From: Bacillus sp. Cs-700
GTDB lineage: Bacteria > Bacillota > Bacilli > Bacillales > Guptibacillaceae
Length of the DNA: 64,000 bases
Direction of reading: 5' to 3'
Assembly (NCBI RefSeq): GCF_011082085.1
Contig: NZ_CP041063.1
Location: 124,001-188,000, forward strand
The translations under genes were made by a program, and so were the position numbers. The notes beneath the pieces are model-generated. The model saw nothing but the letters and a program-made list of their open reading frames with translations. It was not told the DNA's origin and ran no database searches. Positions 24,613-33,020 of the stretch are shown piece after piece. The first letter of the stretch is position 1, and each line of letters begins with the position of its first letter.

Positions 24613-25950
24613 TTGAAAAAAATCCTAATTGCAAATCGTGGGGAAATTGCGGAACGAATTATAAGAACATGCAGCAAACTAGGTCTTGAGACGGTTGCTG
24701 TTTATTCGAGTGCAGATAAGGATCTTCCATATGTTAAGCAAGCAACAGTCGCATATGAGATTGGTGACCCGCCTGCAGCAAAGTCATACTTGAATCAGGA
24801 GCAAATTCTGAGGGTAGCAAGTGAAGAGAACGTTGACGCGATTCATCCTGGCTACGGATTTTTATCTGAAAATGCTGCATTTGTAAGGAAAATCAATGAA
24901 CAGGGAATAACGTTTATTGGCCCTAGCGCAGATGTTGTGGAAGCGATGGGCGACAAGATTACAGCGAGAAAAACGATGCAGGAAGCTGGTGTACCGGTCG
25001 TACCAGGCAGCGGTGAAATTGTGGATGTAGCGGAGGCCGTTGCATTTGCGAATGAAATCAACTATCCCATTATGTTAAAAGCCGCTGCGGGTGGTGGTGG
25101 CATTGGTATGCAGCGTTGTGAAAATGATCAAGAGCTAGAGAAAGCATTTGTATCGAGTCAAAACCGTGCAAAGGCTTATTTTGGGAACGGAGCAATGTTT
25201 GTAGAGAAATTCATTGACGATGCGCGACACATTGAAGTGCAAATTGTAGGAGACAATCATGGAAACATTGTTCACCTGTATGAGCGAGATTGCTCGATTC
25301 AAAGACGAAATCAGAAGGTGCTAGAGGAAGCGCCATCACCATTTTTGTCTAAAAGCACCCGTATCCAAATAGGAGAAGCTGCTCTACTAGCTGCTAAGCA
25401 TGTCCAATATACGAATGCTGGAACAGTTGAATTTGTCATGGACAAGGATGAGAATTTTTATTTTCTAGAGATGAACACTAGATTGCAAGTGGAGCACCCC
25501 ATTACAGAAGAAACCATTGGTGTCGATTTAGTTGAATGGCAAATCAACGTTGCAGAAGGAAAAGCGATCCCTCTGAAACAGGAAGACATTCAACCTACCG
25601 GTCACAGTATTGAGCTTAGACTATATGCAGAAGACCCAACTTCCTTTATGCCTTCACCTGGAAAGATTGAAACGCTCCATTTTCCTAAAATGGAAGGAGT
25701 CCGGATTGATTCAGGTTATGAAAGCGGCTCAACCGTCTCCCCGTTCTATGATCCGATGATTGCGAAAATCATTGTATCAGGCTCAAGTCGCGAAGAAGCG
25801 ATTAAACGATGTACAGACTTCTTTACTTCATTTTCGCTGACGGGGATCAAGCATAATGGACCACTTTTTGCCCAATTACTTAAAGAAGAGAATTTTCAAC
25901 AGGGGAAATATTCAACGTCTTATCTATCAAAAATTCTTGTCAAAAAATAA
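24613..25950 (+). CDS. Biotin carboxylase subunit of an acyl-CoA carboxylase
   Basis: ATP-dependent biotin carboxylase, 445 aa. KKILIANRGEIAERIIRTC is the family start, VDAIHPGYGFLSENAAF the domain link, and MLKAAAGGGGIGMQR the ATP-grasp glycine loop. YERDCSIQRRNQKVLEEAPS and FLEMNTRLQVEHPITEE carry catalytic and metal residues. The protein lacks a biotinyl domain; that is a separate gene 24 nt downstream, so the complex is of the multi-subunit type (AccC or YngH-like). TTG start with GAGAGGGG upstream. A primary acetyl-CoA carboxylase accC would normally sit beside accB elsewhere, so this is probably the second copy. Confidence 0.93.
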   Translation: MKKILIANRGEIAERIIRTCSKLGLETVAVYSSADKDLPYVKQATVAYEIGDPPAAKSYLNQEQILRVASEENVDAIHPGYGFLSENAAFVRKINEQGITFIGPSADVVEAMGDKITARKTMQEAGVPVVPGSGEIVDVAEAVAFANEINYPIMLKAAAGGGGIGMQRCENDQELEKAFVSSQNRAKAYFGNGAMFVEKFIDDARHIEVQIVGDNHGNIVHLYERDCSIQRRNQKVLEEAPSPFLSKSTRIQIGEAALLAAKHVQYTNAGTVEFVMDKDENFYFLEMNTRLQVEHPITEETIGVDLVEWQINVAEGKAIPLKQEDIQPTGHSIELRLYAEDPTSFMPSPGKIETLHFPKMEGVRIDSGYESGSTVSPFYDPMIAKIIVSGSSREEAIKRCTDFFTSFSLTGIKHNGPLFAQLLKEENFQQGKYSTSYLSKILVKK

Positions 25951-25974
25951 TACTACTGAAAAGGAATGATGAAC

Positions 25975-26187
25975 ATGCAAGAAATTAAAGCATCAATGGC
26001 GGGAACAGTTTTAAATGTAATGGTCGGCGAAGGAGATGCGGTTACAGCAGGACAAGAACTCGTAATGCTTGAATCGATGAAAATGGAAATTCCGATTGAA
26101 GGTGTGGAAGAAGGAACGGTTGCAGAGGTTAAAGTGAATGTTGGCGATTTTGTAAACGAAGGCGATGTACTCGTAACGGTAAAGTAA
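25975..26187 (+). CDS. Biotin/lipoyl attachment protein (BLAP, YngHB-like)
   Basis: A 70-aa single biotinyl domain. The attachment site is LESMKMEIPI (MKM Lys) in the middle; flanking strands are ASMAGTVLNVMVGEGDAV and VGDFVNEGDVLVTVK. It would carry carboxybiotin between the biotin carboxylase upstream and the carboxyltransferase downstream. ATG 25975 has GAAAAGGA 9 nt upstream; two earlier in-frame ATG codons would add 2-3 residues. Confidence 0.92.
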   Translation: MQEIKASMAGTVLNVMVGEGDAVTAGQELVMLESMKMEIPIEGVEEGTVAEVKVNVGDFVNEGDVLVTVK

Positions 26188-26241
26188 GCGTGTGTTCTGA
26201 ACGAGCGCTCGATCTAACCCTAACAGAAGGAGGAGTTTTCA

Positions 26242-27774
26242 ATGAATCATCTAGAAGAGCTTTTATCGTCTAGAGCATCAGAGGTTGAGTCTGGCGGTGC
26301 TGAGAAATATCATGAGAAGTTAAAAGAATCAAACAAACTTTTTGTGCGTGATCGTCTGAAGCTTCTGTTTGATAATGGCGATTATTTGGAAGACGGAAAA
26401 TTTGCAAACCACCTTGCTAAAGATCTACCAGCGGACGGTGTAGTAACAGCGATCGGTAGCGTGAATGGTGAAAAGGTATGCGTGATGGCGAATGATTCCA
26501 CTGTTAAAGCTGGCTCATGGGGAGCGCGTACAGTGGAAAAGATTATTCGCATTCAAGAGACAGCGATGAACCTTAAAGTGCCTCTTTTATATCTAGTAGA
26601 TTCAGCTGGCGCGCGCATTACGGATCAGCTAGAGATGTTTCCGAATCGTCGCGGAGCCGGAAGGATTTTTCATAATCAAGTAAAAATGTCTGGGATGGTG
26701 CCGCAAGTTTGTTTGTTATTTGGTCCATCAGCGGCAGGTGGTGCTTACATACCGGCATTCTGTGACATCGTAATTATGGTGGATAAAAATGCTTCCATGT
26801 ATCTCGGCTCTCCGAGAATGGCTGAAAAAGTGATCGGTGAAAAAGTGACGTTAGAACAAATGGGTGGTGCGCGGATGCACTGCAGTACAAGTGGGTGCGG
26901 CGATGTTCTTGCTGATAATGAAGAGCATGCAATTGAACTTGGAAGAAGCTATCTAAGTTATTTTCCGGGTAATTTCCATAAAAAGCCGCCTCATCTAGAA
27001 GGAAAACTTCCTTCACTTGAAAAATCAATCAGCGAGATTGTTCCTGAAAATCAAAATGCGCCATTCAACATGTATGATTTAATCGAGGCACTCGTTGATA
27101 AAGAAAGTTTTTTTGAAATGAAAAAGCTATTTGCGCCGGAATTAATTACAGGCTTTGCAAGAATTGATGGACGAGTTGTAGGGTTGATTGCAAACCAGCC
27201 TAAAGTAAAGGGTGGCGTGCTTTTTGTTGATTCAGCCGATAAAGGAGCTAAATTTATTCAGCTCTGCGATGCATATCATATTCCGCTTATTTTTCTTGCG
27301 GACGTCCCAGGCTTTATGATTGGAACGAAAGTAGAAAGTGCTGGCATTATTAGACATGGGGCGAAACTAATTGCGGCAATGAGTTCTGCGACCGTGCCCA
27401 AAATTTCAGTTGTTGTTAGAAAGGCCTATGGGGCAGGCTTGTATGCCATGGCTGGTCCTGCATTTGAGCCGGATTGTTGTATTGCGCTTCCAACTGCCCA
27501 AATTGCTGTAATGGGCCCTGAGGCGGCTGTGAATGCTGTGTATGTGAATAAGATCAATGCGATTGAGGATCCAAAGGAACGAATCGAATATGTAAAAGAA
27601 AAACATCAGGAGTACAAAGAGCACATTGACATTTATAAACTAGCATCAGAGTTAATTGTTGATGATATTGTGCCTGGAAGTGAACTACGTAATGTGTTAG
27701 TTGAGCGATTAAGTTACTATGAATCGAAAGAAGTGGAAGCACCATCTAAAAAACATCCGGTCTATCCGGTATAA
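26242..27774 (+). CDS. Acyl-CoA carboxylase carboxyltransferase subunit (propionyl/methylcrotonyl type)
   Basis: A 510-aa carboxyltransferase with the fused N- and C-halves typical of PccB/MccB/YngE. The N half has VPLLYLVDSAGARI and LLFGPSAAGGAYIPAFCDIVIMV-type crotonase oxyanion elements. The C half has VDSADKGAKFIQLCDAYHIPL, ADVPGFMIGTKVE and KAYGAGLYAMAGPAFEPD. The acyl-CoA substrate (propionyl, methylcrotonyl or other) cannot be settled from motifs alone. ATG follows AGAAGGAGGAG. It is the last gene of the three-gene set and is followed by a strong terminator. Confidence 0.92.
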   Translation: MNHLEELLSSRASEVESGGAEKYHEKLKESNKLFVRDRLKLLFDNGDYLEDGKFANHLAKDLPADGVVTAIGSVNGEKVCVMANDSTVKAGSWGARTVEKIIRIQETAMNLKVPLLYLVDSAGARITDQLEMFPNRRGAGRIFHNQVKMSGMVPQVCLLFGPSAAGGAYIPAFCDIVIMVDKNASMYLGSPRMAEKVIGEKVTLEQMGGARMHCSTSGCGDVLADNEEHAIELGRSYLSYFPGNFHKKPPHLEGKLPSLEKSISEIVPENQNAPFNMYDLIEALVDKESFFEMKKLFAPELITGFARIDGRVVGLIANQPKVKGGVLFVDSADKGAKFIQLCDAYHIPLIFLADVPGFMIGTKVESAGIIRHGAKLIAAMSSATVPKISVVVRKAYGAGLYAMAGPAFEPDCCIALPTAQIAVMGPEAAVNAVYVNKINAIEDPKERIEYVKEKHQEYKEHIDIYKLASELIVDDIVPGSELRNVLVERLSYYESKEVEAPSKKHPVYPV

Positions 27775-27781
27775 AATGCTG

Positions 27782-27816
27782 AAAATCCCTTAACTTAACT
27801 GTTAAGGGATTTTTTT
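27782..27816 (+). terminator. Terminator of the acyl-CoA carboxylase genes
   Basis: AAAATCCCTTAAC (27782-27794), 6-nt loop, GTTAAGGGATTTT (27801-27813), T-run. Confidence 0.93.
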
Positions 27817-27878
27817 CTCATCAACATGATGAACCTGTGCTAAACTTTAAAATAAAGACTCACGATAAGGTGGGGGAG

Positions 27879-28763
27879 ATGTTGAACGTAACGATCATTG
27901 GAGCGGGGTCAATTGGATTACTAGTGGCTGCGAAGCTTGCTATGAATGGCCAAGTAGTGACAGTTGTATGCCGTCGCAAACATCAGGCTGATCAGCTCCG
28001 CAAAGGCATTAACTACATAAATAGACGCAAGACTCAGTGCGTCAAAGTACAGGCAACACATCATCTGTCGTCCAAAAAAACGGATTTACTCATTGTGGCA
28101 GTCAAGTCAAATCAGGTTCCGTCAGTACTGTCGTTGATTAAAGAAGTGTATCAAGATTCGAATTTGCCGGATATCCTTTTTATTCAAAATGGGATGGGGC
28201 ATCTTTCCTTAATCAAGTTGTTGCATCATAATGTTCTTGTCGGGGTAGTCGAACATGGTGCGCTGAAGATCGATGAAAGAACAGTTGAACATACTGGTGA
28301 TGGAAGTATTAGAATGAGCGCTTATTCAGGTGTTCCTAATGTACGAACTGCGCTTTCTAGCGAAGACTTTCCGGTTCATTACGAACATGACTGGTACGAG
28401 ATGCTTGCGAGAAAATTAGTCATAAACTGCGCGATTAATCCACTTAGTAGTATATATGGTGTTTTAAATGGAGAGCTTTTGCAAAATGCAAGGTTTTATA
28501 GTCTGATGAGAGAATTAGTAAAAGAAGCTTGCGAAGTTCTCGAGTTAGAATTTGAACGGTCATGGAATGATGTGCAGCTCGTATGCAGAAAGACGAGCGC
28601 GAATACGTCTTCGATGCTCGCAGATATACAAGCTGGAAGATTAACCGAAATCGATGCAATCACAGGATACGTACTAAAAGAAGCGGAGGCACGGGGCAAA
28701 TATGTTCCTTTTTCAAGGTTTGTCTTTGATAGCGTGAAGGGTCTTGAGATGGTAACGAGATAG
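27879..28763 (+). CDS. panE: 2-dehydropantoate 2-reductase family protein (YlbQ/PanE-like)
   Basis: NADPH-dependent ketopantoate reductase, 294 aa, for the pantothenate branch of CoA synthesis. The Rossmann loop is VTIIGAGSIGLLVAAKLA at the N-terminus. LLIVAVKSNQV and FIQNGMGH (catalytic Asn region) follow, then RKLVINCAINPLSSIYG (catalytic Lys), and a C-terminal helical domain with SSMLADIQAGRLTEIDAITG, the family signature. ATG 27879 follows AAGGTGGGGG closely; TTG 27882 is an alternative. The position is that of ylbQ. Confidence 0.92.
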   Translation: MLNVTIIGAGSIGLLVAAKLAMNGQVVTVVCRRKHQADQLRKGINYINRRKTQCVKVQATHHLSSKKTDLLIVAVKSNQVPSVLSLIKEVYQDSNLPDILFIQNGMGHLSLIKLLHHNVLVGVVEHGALKIDERTVEHTGDGSIRMSAYSGVPNVRTALSSEDFPVHYEHDWYEMLARKLVINCAINPLSSIYGVLNGELLQNARFYSLMRELVKEACEVLELEFERSWNDVQLVCRKTSANTSSMLADIQAGRLTEIDAITGYVLKEAEARGKYVPFSRFVFDSVKGLEMVTR

Positions 28764-28781
28764 AGAAGGGAGTCTCATGCA

Positions 28782-29165
28782 ATGGAAAACCTCTTATCAT
28801 GGATTGTAGCAACGGCTGTGACAGCCCCACTGCTCGCATGGTACCTGGTCTATATTATTACGGTAAAAATGACACGAAAGAAAAAATTCTCTTTTCGTCT
28901 TGCAGTTGATCTTTCTACAATCTTTTTTATTTTAAGTGTGCATTTTATTCTAATCGAATTAGTTGGAAAGTCTTTTCTGTGGGTTATTTTATTAATGATT
29001 ATTGGAGCTGCAGGAGCCTTTACGATTCTGCATTGGAAAACGAAAGATGACATTCACATTCATAAAGTGATAAAAGGCGCGTGGCGATTTAATTTTCTAT
29101 TGTTCTCGACAGGGTATGTTGTTCTTTTGCTTATTGGGTTAGTTCACCGAATTATTTCGGTCTAA
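28782..29165 (+). CDS. DUF3397-like small membrane protein
   Basis: A 127-aa protein with four predicted transmembrane helices (about residues 5-27, 40-62, 66-84 and 102-122) and a short basic loop (MTRKKKFSFR). Size, topology and position between panE and bshC fit the DUF3397 family, which is found at this place in other Bacillaceae. The function is unknown. It lies 18 nt after the panE-like gene and is probably cotranscribed with it. Confidence 0.75.
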   Translation: MENLLSWIVATAVTAPLLAWYLVYIITVKMTRKKKFSFRLAVDLSTIFFILSVHFILIELVGKSFLWVILLMIIGAAGAFTILHWKTKDDIHIHKVIKGAWRFNFLLFSTGYVVLLLIGLVHRIISV

Positions 29166-29267
29166 CTCATAAGCTTTTTTTTTGGTAGCAATGAGGAAGT
29201 TTGATATACTAACAAAGGATTAAATAGGCGGATTTCAGTAACGGTGTCAAGAAAGGAAGAAATATTA

Positions 29268-30890
29268 ATGAGACTCAAAGAAACATTCCTTCCAGGATCA
29301 AATGTCATTGCGGCAGATTATATCGCTGAGAAAACAACGCTCTCAGCTTTTTTTGACTATACATATCAGCATGATTCTTCGTATGAAGAGCGATACAAAG
29401 AGTTAATGGAGCGTCATCAAGATCGTGCGAATTTAACGGAACACTTGATGGGGTTTAATGAGAAATTTGAAGCTGAAGGACCTGCGCTTAGAAATATCGA
29501 GCGTTTACAACAACCAGAATCGGTCACAGTTGTTGCCGGACAACAGGCTGGCGTATTAACTGGTCCTCTTTATACGATCAATAAAGCGATATCAGTCATT
29601 AAATTAGCAGAAGAGAAAGAACGAAAGCTAGGGGTACCTGTTATACCTGTTTTTTGGGTAGCGGGTGAAGATCATGATTATCATGAAGTGAATCATATTT
29701 ATTTGTATGATGAAGGACGCGAGCGTAAAGAGGCAGTGCCTCAAAAACAAATGACCAAGCAGGCATTATCCGATATATCGCTTAATCGTGACGCGATGAA
29801 CACGTGGACGCGTGACATGCTCAAACGATTCGGGGAAACTTCATATACGAAAGAGATACAAGCGTTTCTTGAAGGAGTAACAGAGAAGTCAACTACTTAT
29901 GTGGATCATTTTTGTTACATCATGACAAAGCTTTTTTCAAAGCATGGACTTGTGCTCGTAGATTCAGGTAACCGAGATTTTCGCCAGCTTCAAACGGACG
30001 CGTTTAAACAAATGATTCATCAAAACGAAACAATTAATGACGCGGTCTTAACCCAGGCGGCTCATCTTCGTGAAGAAAATTATCCAATTGGTGTTGACCT
30101 TGATGACCAACAAGCAAATTTATTCGTAAAGGTAAATGGCGAGCGAATTTTACTAGAACGACTAAACGGAAGATTTGAGGGAAAAACGACTTCCGTTTCA
30201 TTCTCGAAAGATGAACTGCTTGATTTAGCGGAACGTCAACCGGAAGATTTAAGTAACAATGTTGTGACGCGACCGATCATGCAAGATTTAATGTTTCCTG
30301 TGCTAGGATTTGTGGCTGGACCGGGTGAACTTGCCTACTGGGCTCTACTGAAGCCGGCTTTTCATACTTTTGGAATAAAAATGCCTGTCATCGTGCCGCG
30401 ACTTACATTTACGTTTGTGGAGCGACATATTCAAAAGTATGTCGCTGACCTCTCCTTATCAGATGATGACATACTAAAGTCAGGGATCGATCACTCAAAA
30501 GAAACCTATATGCGCCAGTTAGATGATGTAGGAATTGGAACCACATTTAACGATGCTAAGTTAAAAGTGGAGGAAATTCATCAAAAACTTCGTGATTTAA
30601 CAGAATCTGTTGATCGAGGACTTGACCGCTTTGCCGAAAAGAATGGCCGGTTCCTTCAAAGGCAGCTTGATCTTCTTCAAAAAAAACTCTATCAATCACT
30701 CGAGTACCAGCATGAAAATACGTTGGCTAAATTCGATGAGGTGGGATTTGCATTAAAACCTAACGGCGCTCCGCAAGAGCGAAAGTGGAATGCTGTCTAT
30801 TATTTAAATTGGCATGGTTTGGATTTTGTGGATCAAATGATGGATCTGGAGCTTTCCTTTAATGATCAGCATAAGGTGATTTATCTTTAG
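29268..30890 (+). CDS. bshC: Bacillithiol biosynthesis cysteine-adding enzyme BshC
   Basis: Last step of bacillithiol synthesis: joins cysteine to glucosaminyl-malate. The 540-aa protein shows the BshC hallmarks VVAGQQAGVLTGPLYTINKA, IPVFWVAGEDHDYHEVNHIY, YPIGVD and PVLGFVAGPGELAYWALLKP, with a coiled-coil-rich C-terminus. ATG 29268 has AAAGGAAG 7-8 nt upstream and gives the usual N-terminus (MRLKETFLPG); a GTG at 29244 is in frame but poorly placed. Standing before mraZ is its usual position in Bacillus. Confidence 0.95.
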   Translation: MRLKETFLPGSNVIAADYIAEKTTLSAFFDYTYQHDSSYEERYKELMERHQDRANLTEHLMGFNEKFEAEGPALRNIERLQQPESVTVVAGQQAGVLTGPLYTINKAISVIKLAEEKERKLGVPVIPVFWVAGEDHDYHEVNHIYLYDEGRERKEAVPQKQMTKQALSDISLNRDAMNTWTRDMLKRFGETSYTKEIQAFLEGVTEKSTTYVDHFCYIMTKLFSKHGLVLVDSGNRDFRQLQTDAFKQMIHQNETINDAVLTQAAHLREENYPIGVDLDDQQANLFVKVNGERILLERLNGRFEGKTTSVSFSKDELLDLAERQPEDLSNNVVTRPIMQDLMFPVLGFVAGPGELAYWALLKPAFHTFGIKMPVIVPRLTFTFVERHIQKYVADLSLSDDDILKSGIDHSKETYMRQLDDVGIGTTFNDAKLKVEEIHQKLRDLTESVDRGLDRFAEKNGRFLQRQLDLLQKKLYQSLEYQHENTLAKFDEVGFALKPNGAPQERKWNAVYYLNWHGLDFVDQMMDLELSFNDQHKVIYL

Positions 30891-30940
30891 AGGATAGAAG
30901 GGACAGGAGCGGTTATTTCGATTCCTAACCATATAGTTTA

Positions 30941-30972
30941 AAAGCTGCCAGAGGATTCTGGTAGCTTTTTTT
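30941..30972 (+). terminator. Terminator of bshC
   Basis: AAAGCTGCCAGA (30941-30952), GGAT loop, TCTGGTAGCTTT (30957-30968) with one G-T pair, then T residues. Confidence 0.88.
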
Positions 30973-30974
30973 AG

Positions 30975-31060
30975 TTGGCCAATAACCTCTGAAATGGGCC
31001 AATATAACATGATGAGGCATCCTTTCATTCGACAAATTGCGGGGGGTGACAGGCACTCGT
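30975..31060. repeat. Intergenic direct repeat and REP-like remnant
   Basis: GGCCAATA occurs at 30977-30984 and again at 30997-31004, exactly 20 bp apart. At 31045-31055 the sequence GGTGACAGGCAC resembles a short GC-rich element scattered through many Bacillaceae genomes, but one side of its dyad has decayed. No ORF is seen. Confidence 0.35.
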
Positions 31061-31084
31061 AGTCAAAACCAAATATTTTTAAAG

Positions 31085-31112
31085 AAAAATCCTGCTGAAC
31101 AGCAGGATTTTT
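31085..31112 (+). terminator. Second terminator before mraZ
   Basis: AAAAATCCTGCT (31085-31096), GAAC loop, AGCAGGATTTTT (31101-31112). No gene lies between this and the bshC terminator. Confidence 0.85.
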
Positions 31113-31117
31113 GTGTT

Positions 31118-31192
31118 GTGGTACGAATTATTTTTTTAGTGGTGAAAAGTGGGGAGTTGTGGTAACTTAGAGGTAGAAAGTGGGAGAGGTGG
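31118..31192 (+). promoter_or_regulatory. Phased GTGG array: probable MraZ operator
   Basis: GTGG begins at 31118, 31139, 31149, 31159, 31180 and 31189, with a degenerate copy (AGAGG) at 31169, so copies sit one DNA turn apart. The first is one two-turn step away. MraZ proteins bind direct repeats of the TGGGN or AAAGTGG type in front of their own gene. The array ends 9 nt before the mraZ ATG and would cover the promoter and ribosome site. Confidence 0.7.
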
Positions 31193-31200
31193 ATGGAGCC

Positions 31201-31632
31201 ATGTTTATGGGGGAATATCAACACACTGTTGATGAAAAAGGCAGAATGATTATTCCCGCTAAGTTCCGTGAAGAACTTGGAGATAGCTTCGTCCTCACCC
31301 GCGGGTTAGATAAATGTATCTTCGGCTACCCAATGACCGAATGGGAAGTTCTTGAAGAGAAAATGAAATCACTCCCTTTTACAAAGAAAGATGCTCGTGC
31401 TTTTACCCGATTCTTTTTCTCAGGTGCAACTGAATGCCAACTGGATAAACAGGGCAGGGTAAATATTGCCGGAACATTACGCCAGTATGCAGGGCTTGAG
31501 AAAGAGTGCGTTGTAATTGGTGTTTCAAATCGATTAGAAATTTGGGACAAAGCGGTCTGGGAAGAGTATTTTAATGCATCAGAAGATTCTTTCTCTGAAA
31601 TCGCGGAAAGTATGATGGATTTCGATTTGTAG
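31201..31632 (+). CDS. mraZ: MraZ, transcriptional regulator of the division/cell-wall cluster
   Basis: A 143-aa AbrB-like protein with two tandem SpoVT/AbrB folds: [20 protein letters not shown] at the N-terminus and [20 protein letters not shown] in the second half. MraZ forms rings and binds repeats upstream of the cluster it heads. ATG 31201 is the family-standard start; the in-frame GTG at 31180 lies within the operator array. rsmH follows after 34 nt. Confidence 0.96.
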   Translation: MFMGEYQHTVDEKGRMIIPAKFREELGDSFVLTRGLDKCIFGYPMTEWEVLEEKMKSLPFTKKDARAFTRFFFSGATECQLDKQGRVNIAGTLRQYAGLEKECVVIGVSNRLEIWDKAVWEEYFNASEDSFSEIAESMMDFDL

Positions 31633-31666
31633 AAGGTCAATATGGAATGAAGGTTAAGGTGTCGCT

Positions 31667-32596
31667 ATGTTTGAACACATTACAGTATTAAAAGAAGAAG
31701 CAGTAAATGCACTAAATATTAAAGAAGATGGCATTTATGTAGACTGTACGCTTGGTGGCGGAGGTCATTCAAAAGCAATCCTGGATAAGCTTACCACAGG
31801 ACACCTCTATGCTTTTGATCAGGATCAGTGGGCAATCGATAATGCCAAAACAACACTTGCAGGGTATGAGGAAAAGCTCACGGTTATCGAACGAAACTTT
31901 AGCTTTATTAAAGAAGCGTTAGCTGACCTCGGTGTTGAAGGCGTTGATGGGATTTTATTTGACCTTGGTGTTTCCTCTCCGCAGCTTGATAAAGGTGAGC
32001 GGGGGTTTAGTTATCAGCATGATGCACAGCTGGATATGAGGATGGATCAATCTTCCAGTTTATCAGCGTATGAAGTGGTGAATGAGTGGGAGTATGAACG
32101 TCTCGTCTCGATTTTTTTCAAATTTGGTGAAGAAAAGTTTTCAAAACAAATCGCTCGCAAAATTGAAAAAGCAAGGGACTTAAAACCGATTGAAACCACA
32201 TTTGAACTCGTTGATCTCATTAAAGATGCTATTCCTGCACCTGCGAGAAGGAAAGGGGGACATCCCGCTAAAAGAATTTTTCAAGCGATTCGTATAGCGG
32301 TAAATGATGAGCTGAAAGTATTTGAGCAGGCTCTAATTGACGGAATGTCCATTTTAAACCCAGGCGGGCGGATGAGTGTTATCACATTCCATTCTCTTGA
32401 AGATCGGATTTGCAAAACAACGATGAAAGAAGCGGCTTCGGGGCCAGAACTTCCACCGGGAATGCCGATTATCCCAGATGCATACCAGCCTGATATGAAG
32501 CTTGTAACAAGGAAGCCAATTCTACCATCTGAAGAAGAGCAGGAAGCAAACAGACGTGCACGATCAGCGAAGCTTCGCGTGGCAGAGAAAATGTAA
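31667..32596 (+). CDS. rsmH: 16S rRNA (cytosine1402-N4)-methyltransferase RsmH (MraW)
   Basis: SAM-dependent methyltransferase acting on C1402 of 16S rRNA, 309 aa. [14 protein letters not shown] is the SAM-binding motif [21 protein letters not shown] and [13 protein letters not shown] are further family blocks, with [13 protein letters not shown] at the end. ATG with AAGGTG upstream. It lies in the expected mraZ-rsmH-ftsL order. Confidence 0.96.
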   Translation: MFEHITVLKEEAVNALNIKEDGIYVDCTLGGGGHSKAILDKLTTGHLYAFDQDQWAIDNAKTTLAGYEEKLTVIERNFSFIKEALADLGVEGVDGILFDLGVSSPQLDKGERGFSYQHDAQLDMRMDQSSSLSAYEVVNEWEYERLVSIFFKFGEEKFSKQIARKIEKARDLKPIETTFELVDLIKDAIPAPARRKGGHPAKRIFQAIRIAVNDELKVFEQALIDGMSILNPGGRMSVITFHSLEDRICKTTMKEAASGPELPPGMPIIPDAYQPDMKLVTRKPILPSEEEQEANRRARSAKLRVAEKM

Positions 32597-32628
32597 AGAT
32601 AAAAATAAAAGAAGGTGCAAGGGGGAAA

Positions 32629-33000
32629 ATGATGAGTAACCTGGCGTATAAGTATCAGCAGCAGCATCAAACGCAAAAACAAGTTGAAACAAAAAAGCAA
32701 GCGGTTTATGTAGAACGTGGACGTATTACAAAAGGGGAGAAAATGCTCTGGATGATGCTTGTACTTACGTTTGTGGCCGCGTCAATCTTTATGGTTTCGA
32801 ATTATGCTACGATTTATAATTTGAATACGGGTCTGCAGCAAGCAGAAGCAGATCAACGTGCTCAAGTGAAACAGAACGAAGAGCTTCAAGTGAAAGTAAC
32901 TGAGCTAAGTGCACCCGGTCGAATTGTGAACATTGCCGAAGAAAAATTAGGCATGGAGCTAAATGATCAAAACGTAGAAGTGATCAACAAGGGATCATAA
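32629..33000 (+). CDS. ftsL: Cell-division protein FtsL
   Basis: Bitopic division protein of 123 aa. It has a charged cytoplasmic N-terminus, one transmembrane helix (about residues 38-60; MLWMMLVLTFVAASIFMVS) and an extracellular leucine-zipper-like coiled coil (about 62-100) ending with IVNIAEEKLGMELND. It pairs with DivIC and DivIB at the septum. Two adjacent ATG codons (32629, 32632) follow AGGGGGAA. It lies directly before pbpB. Confidence 0.93.
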   Translation: MMSNLAYKYQQQHQTQKQVETKKQAVYVERGRITKGEKMLWMMLVLTFVAASIFMVSNYATIYNLNTGLQQAEADQRAQVKQNEELQVKVTELSAPGRIVNIAEEKLGMELNDQNVEVINKGS

Positions 33001-33020
33001 TTTCGGAGGTTTGCACTGTC

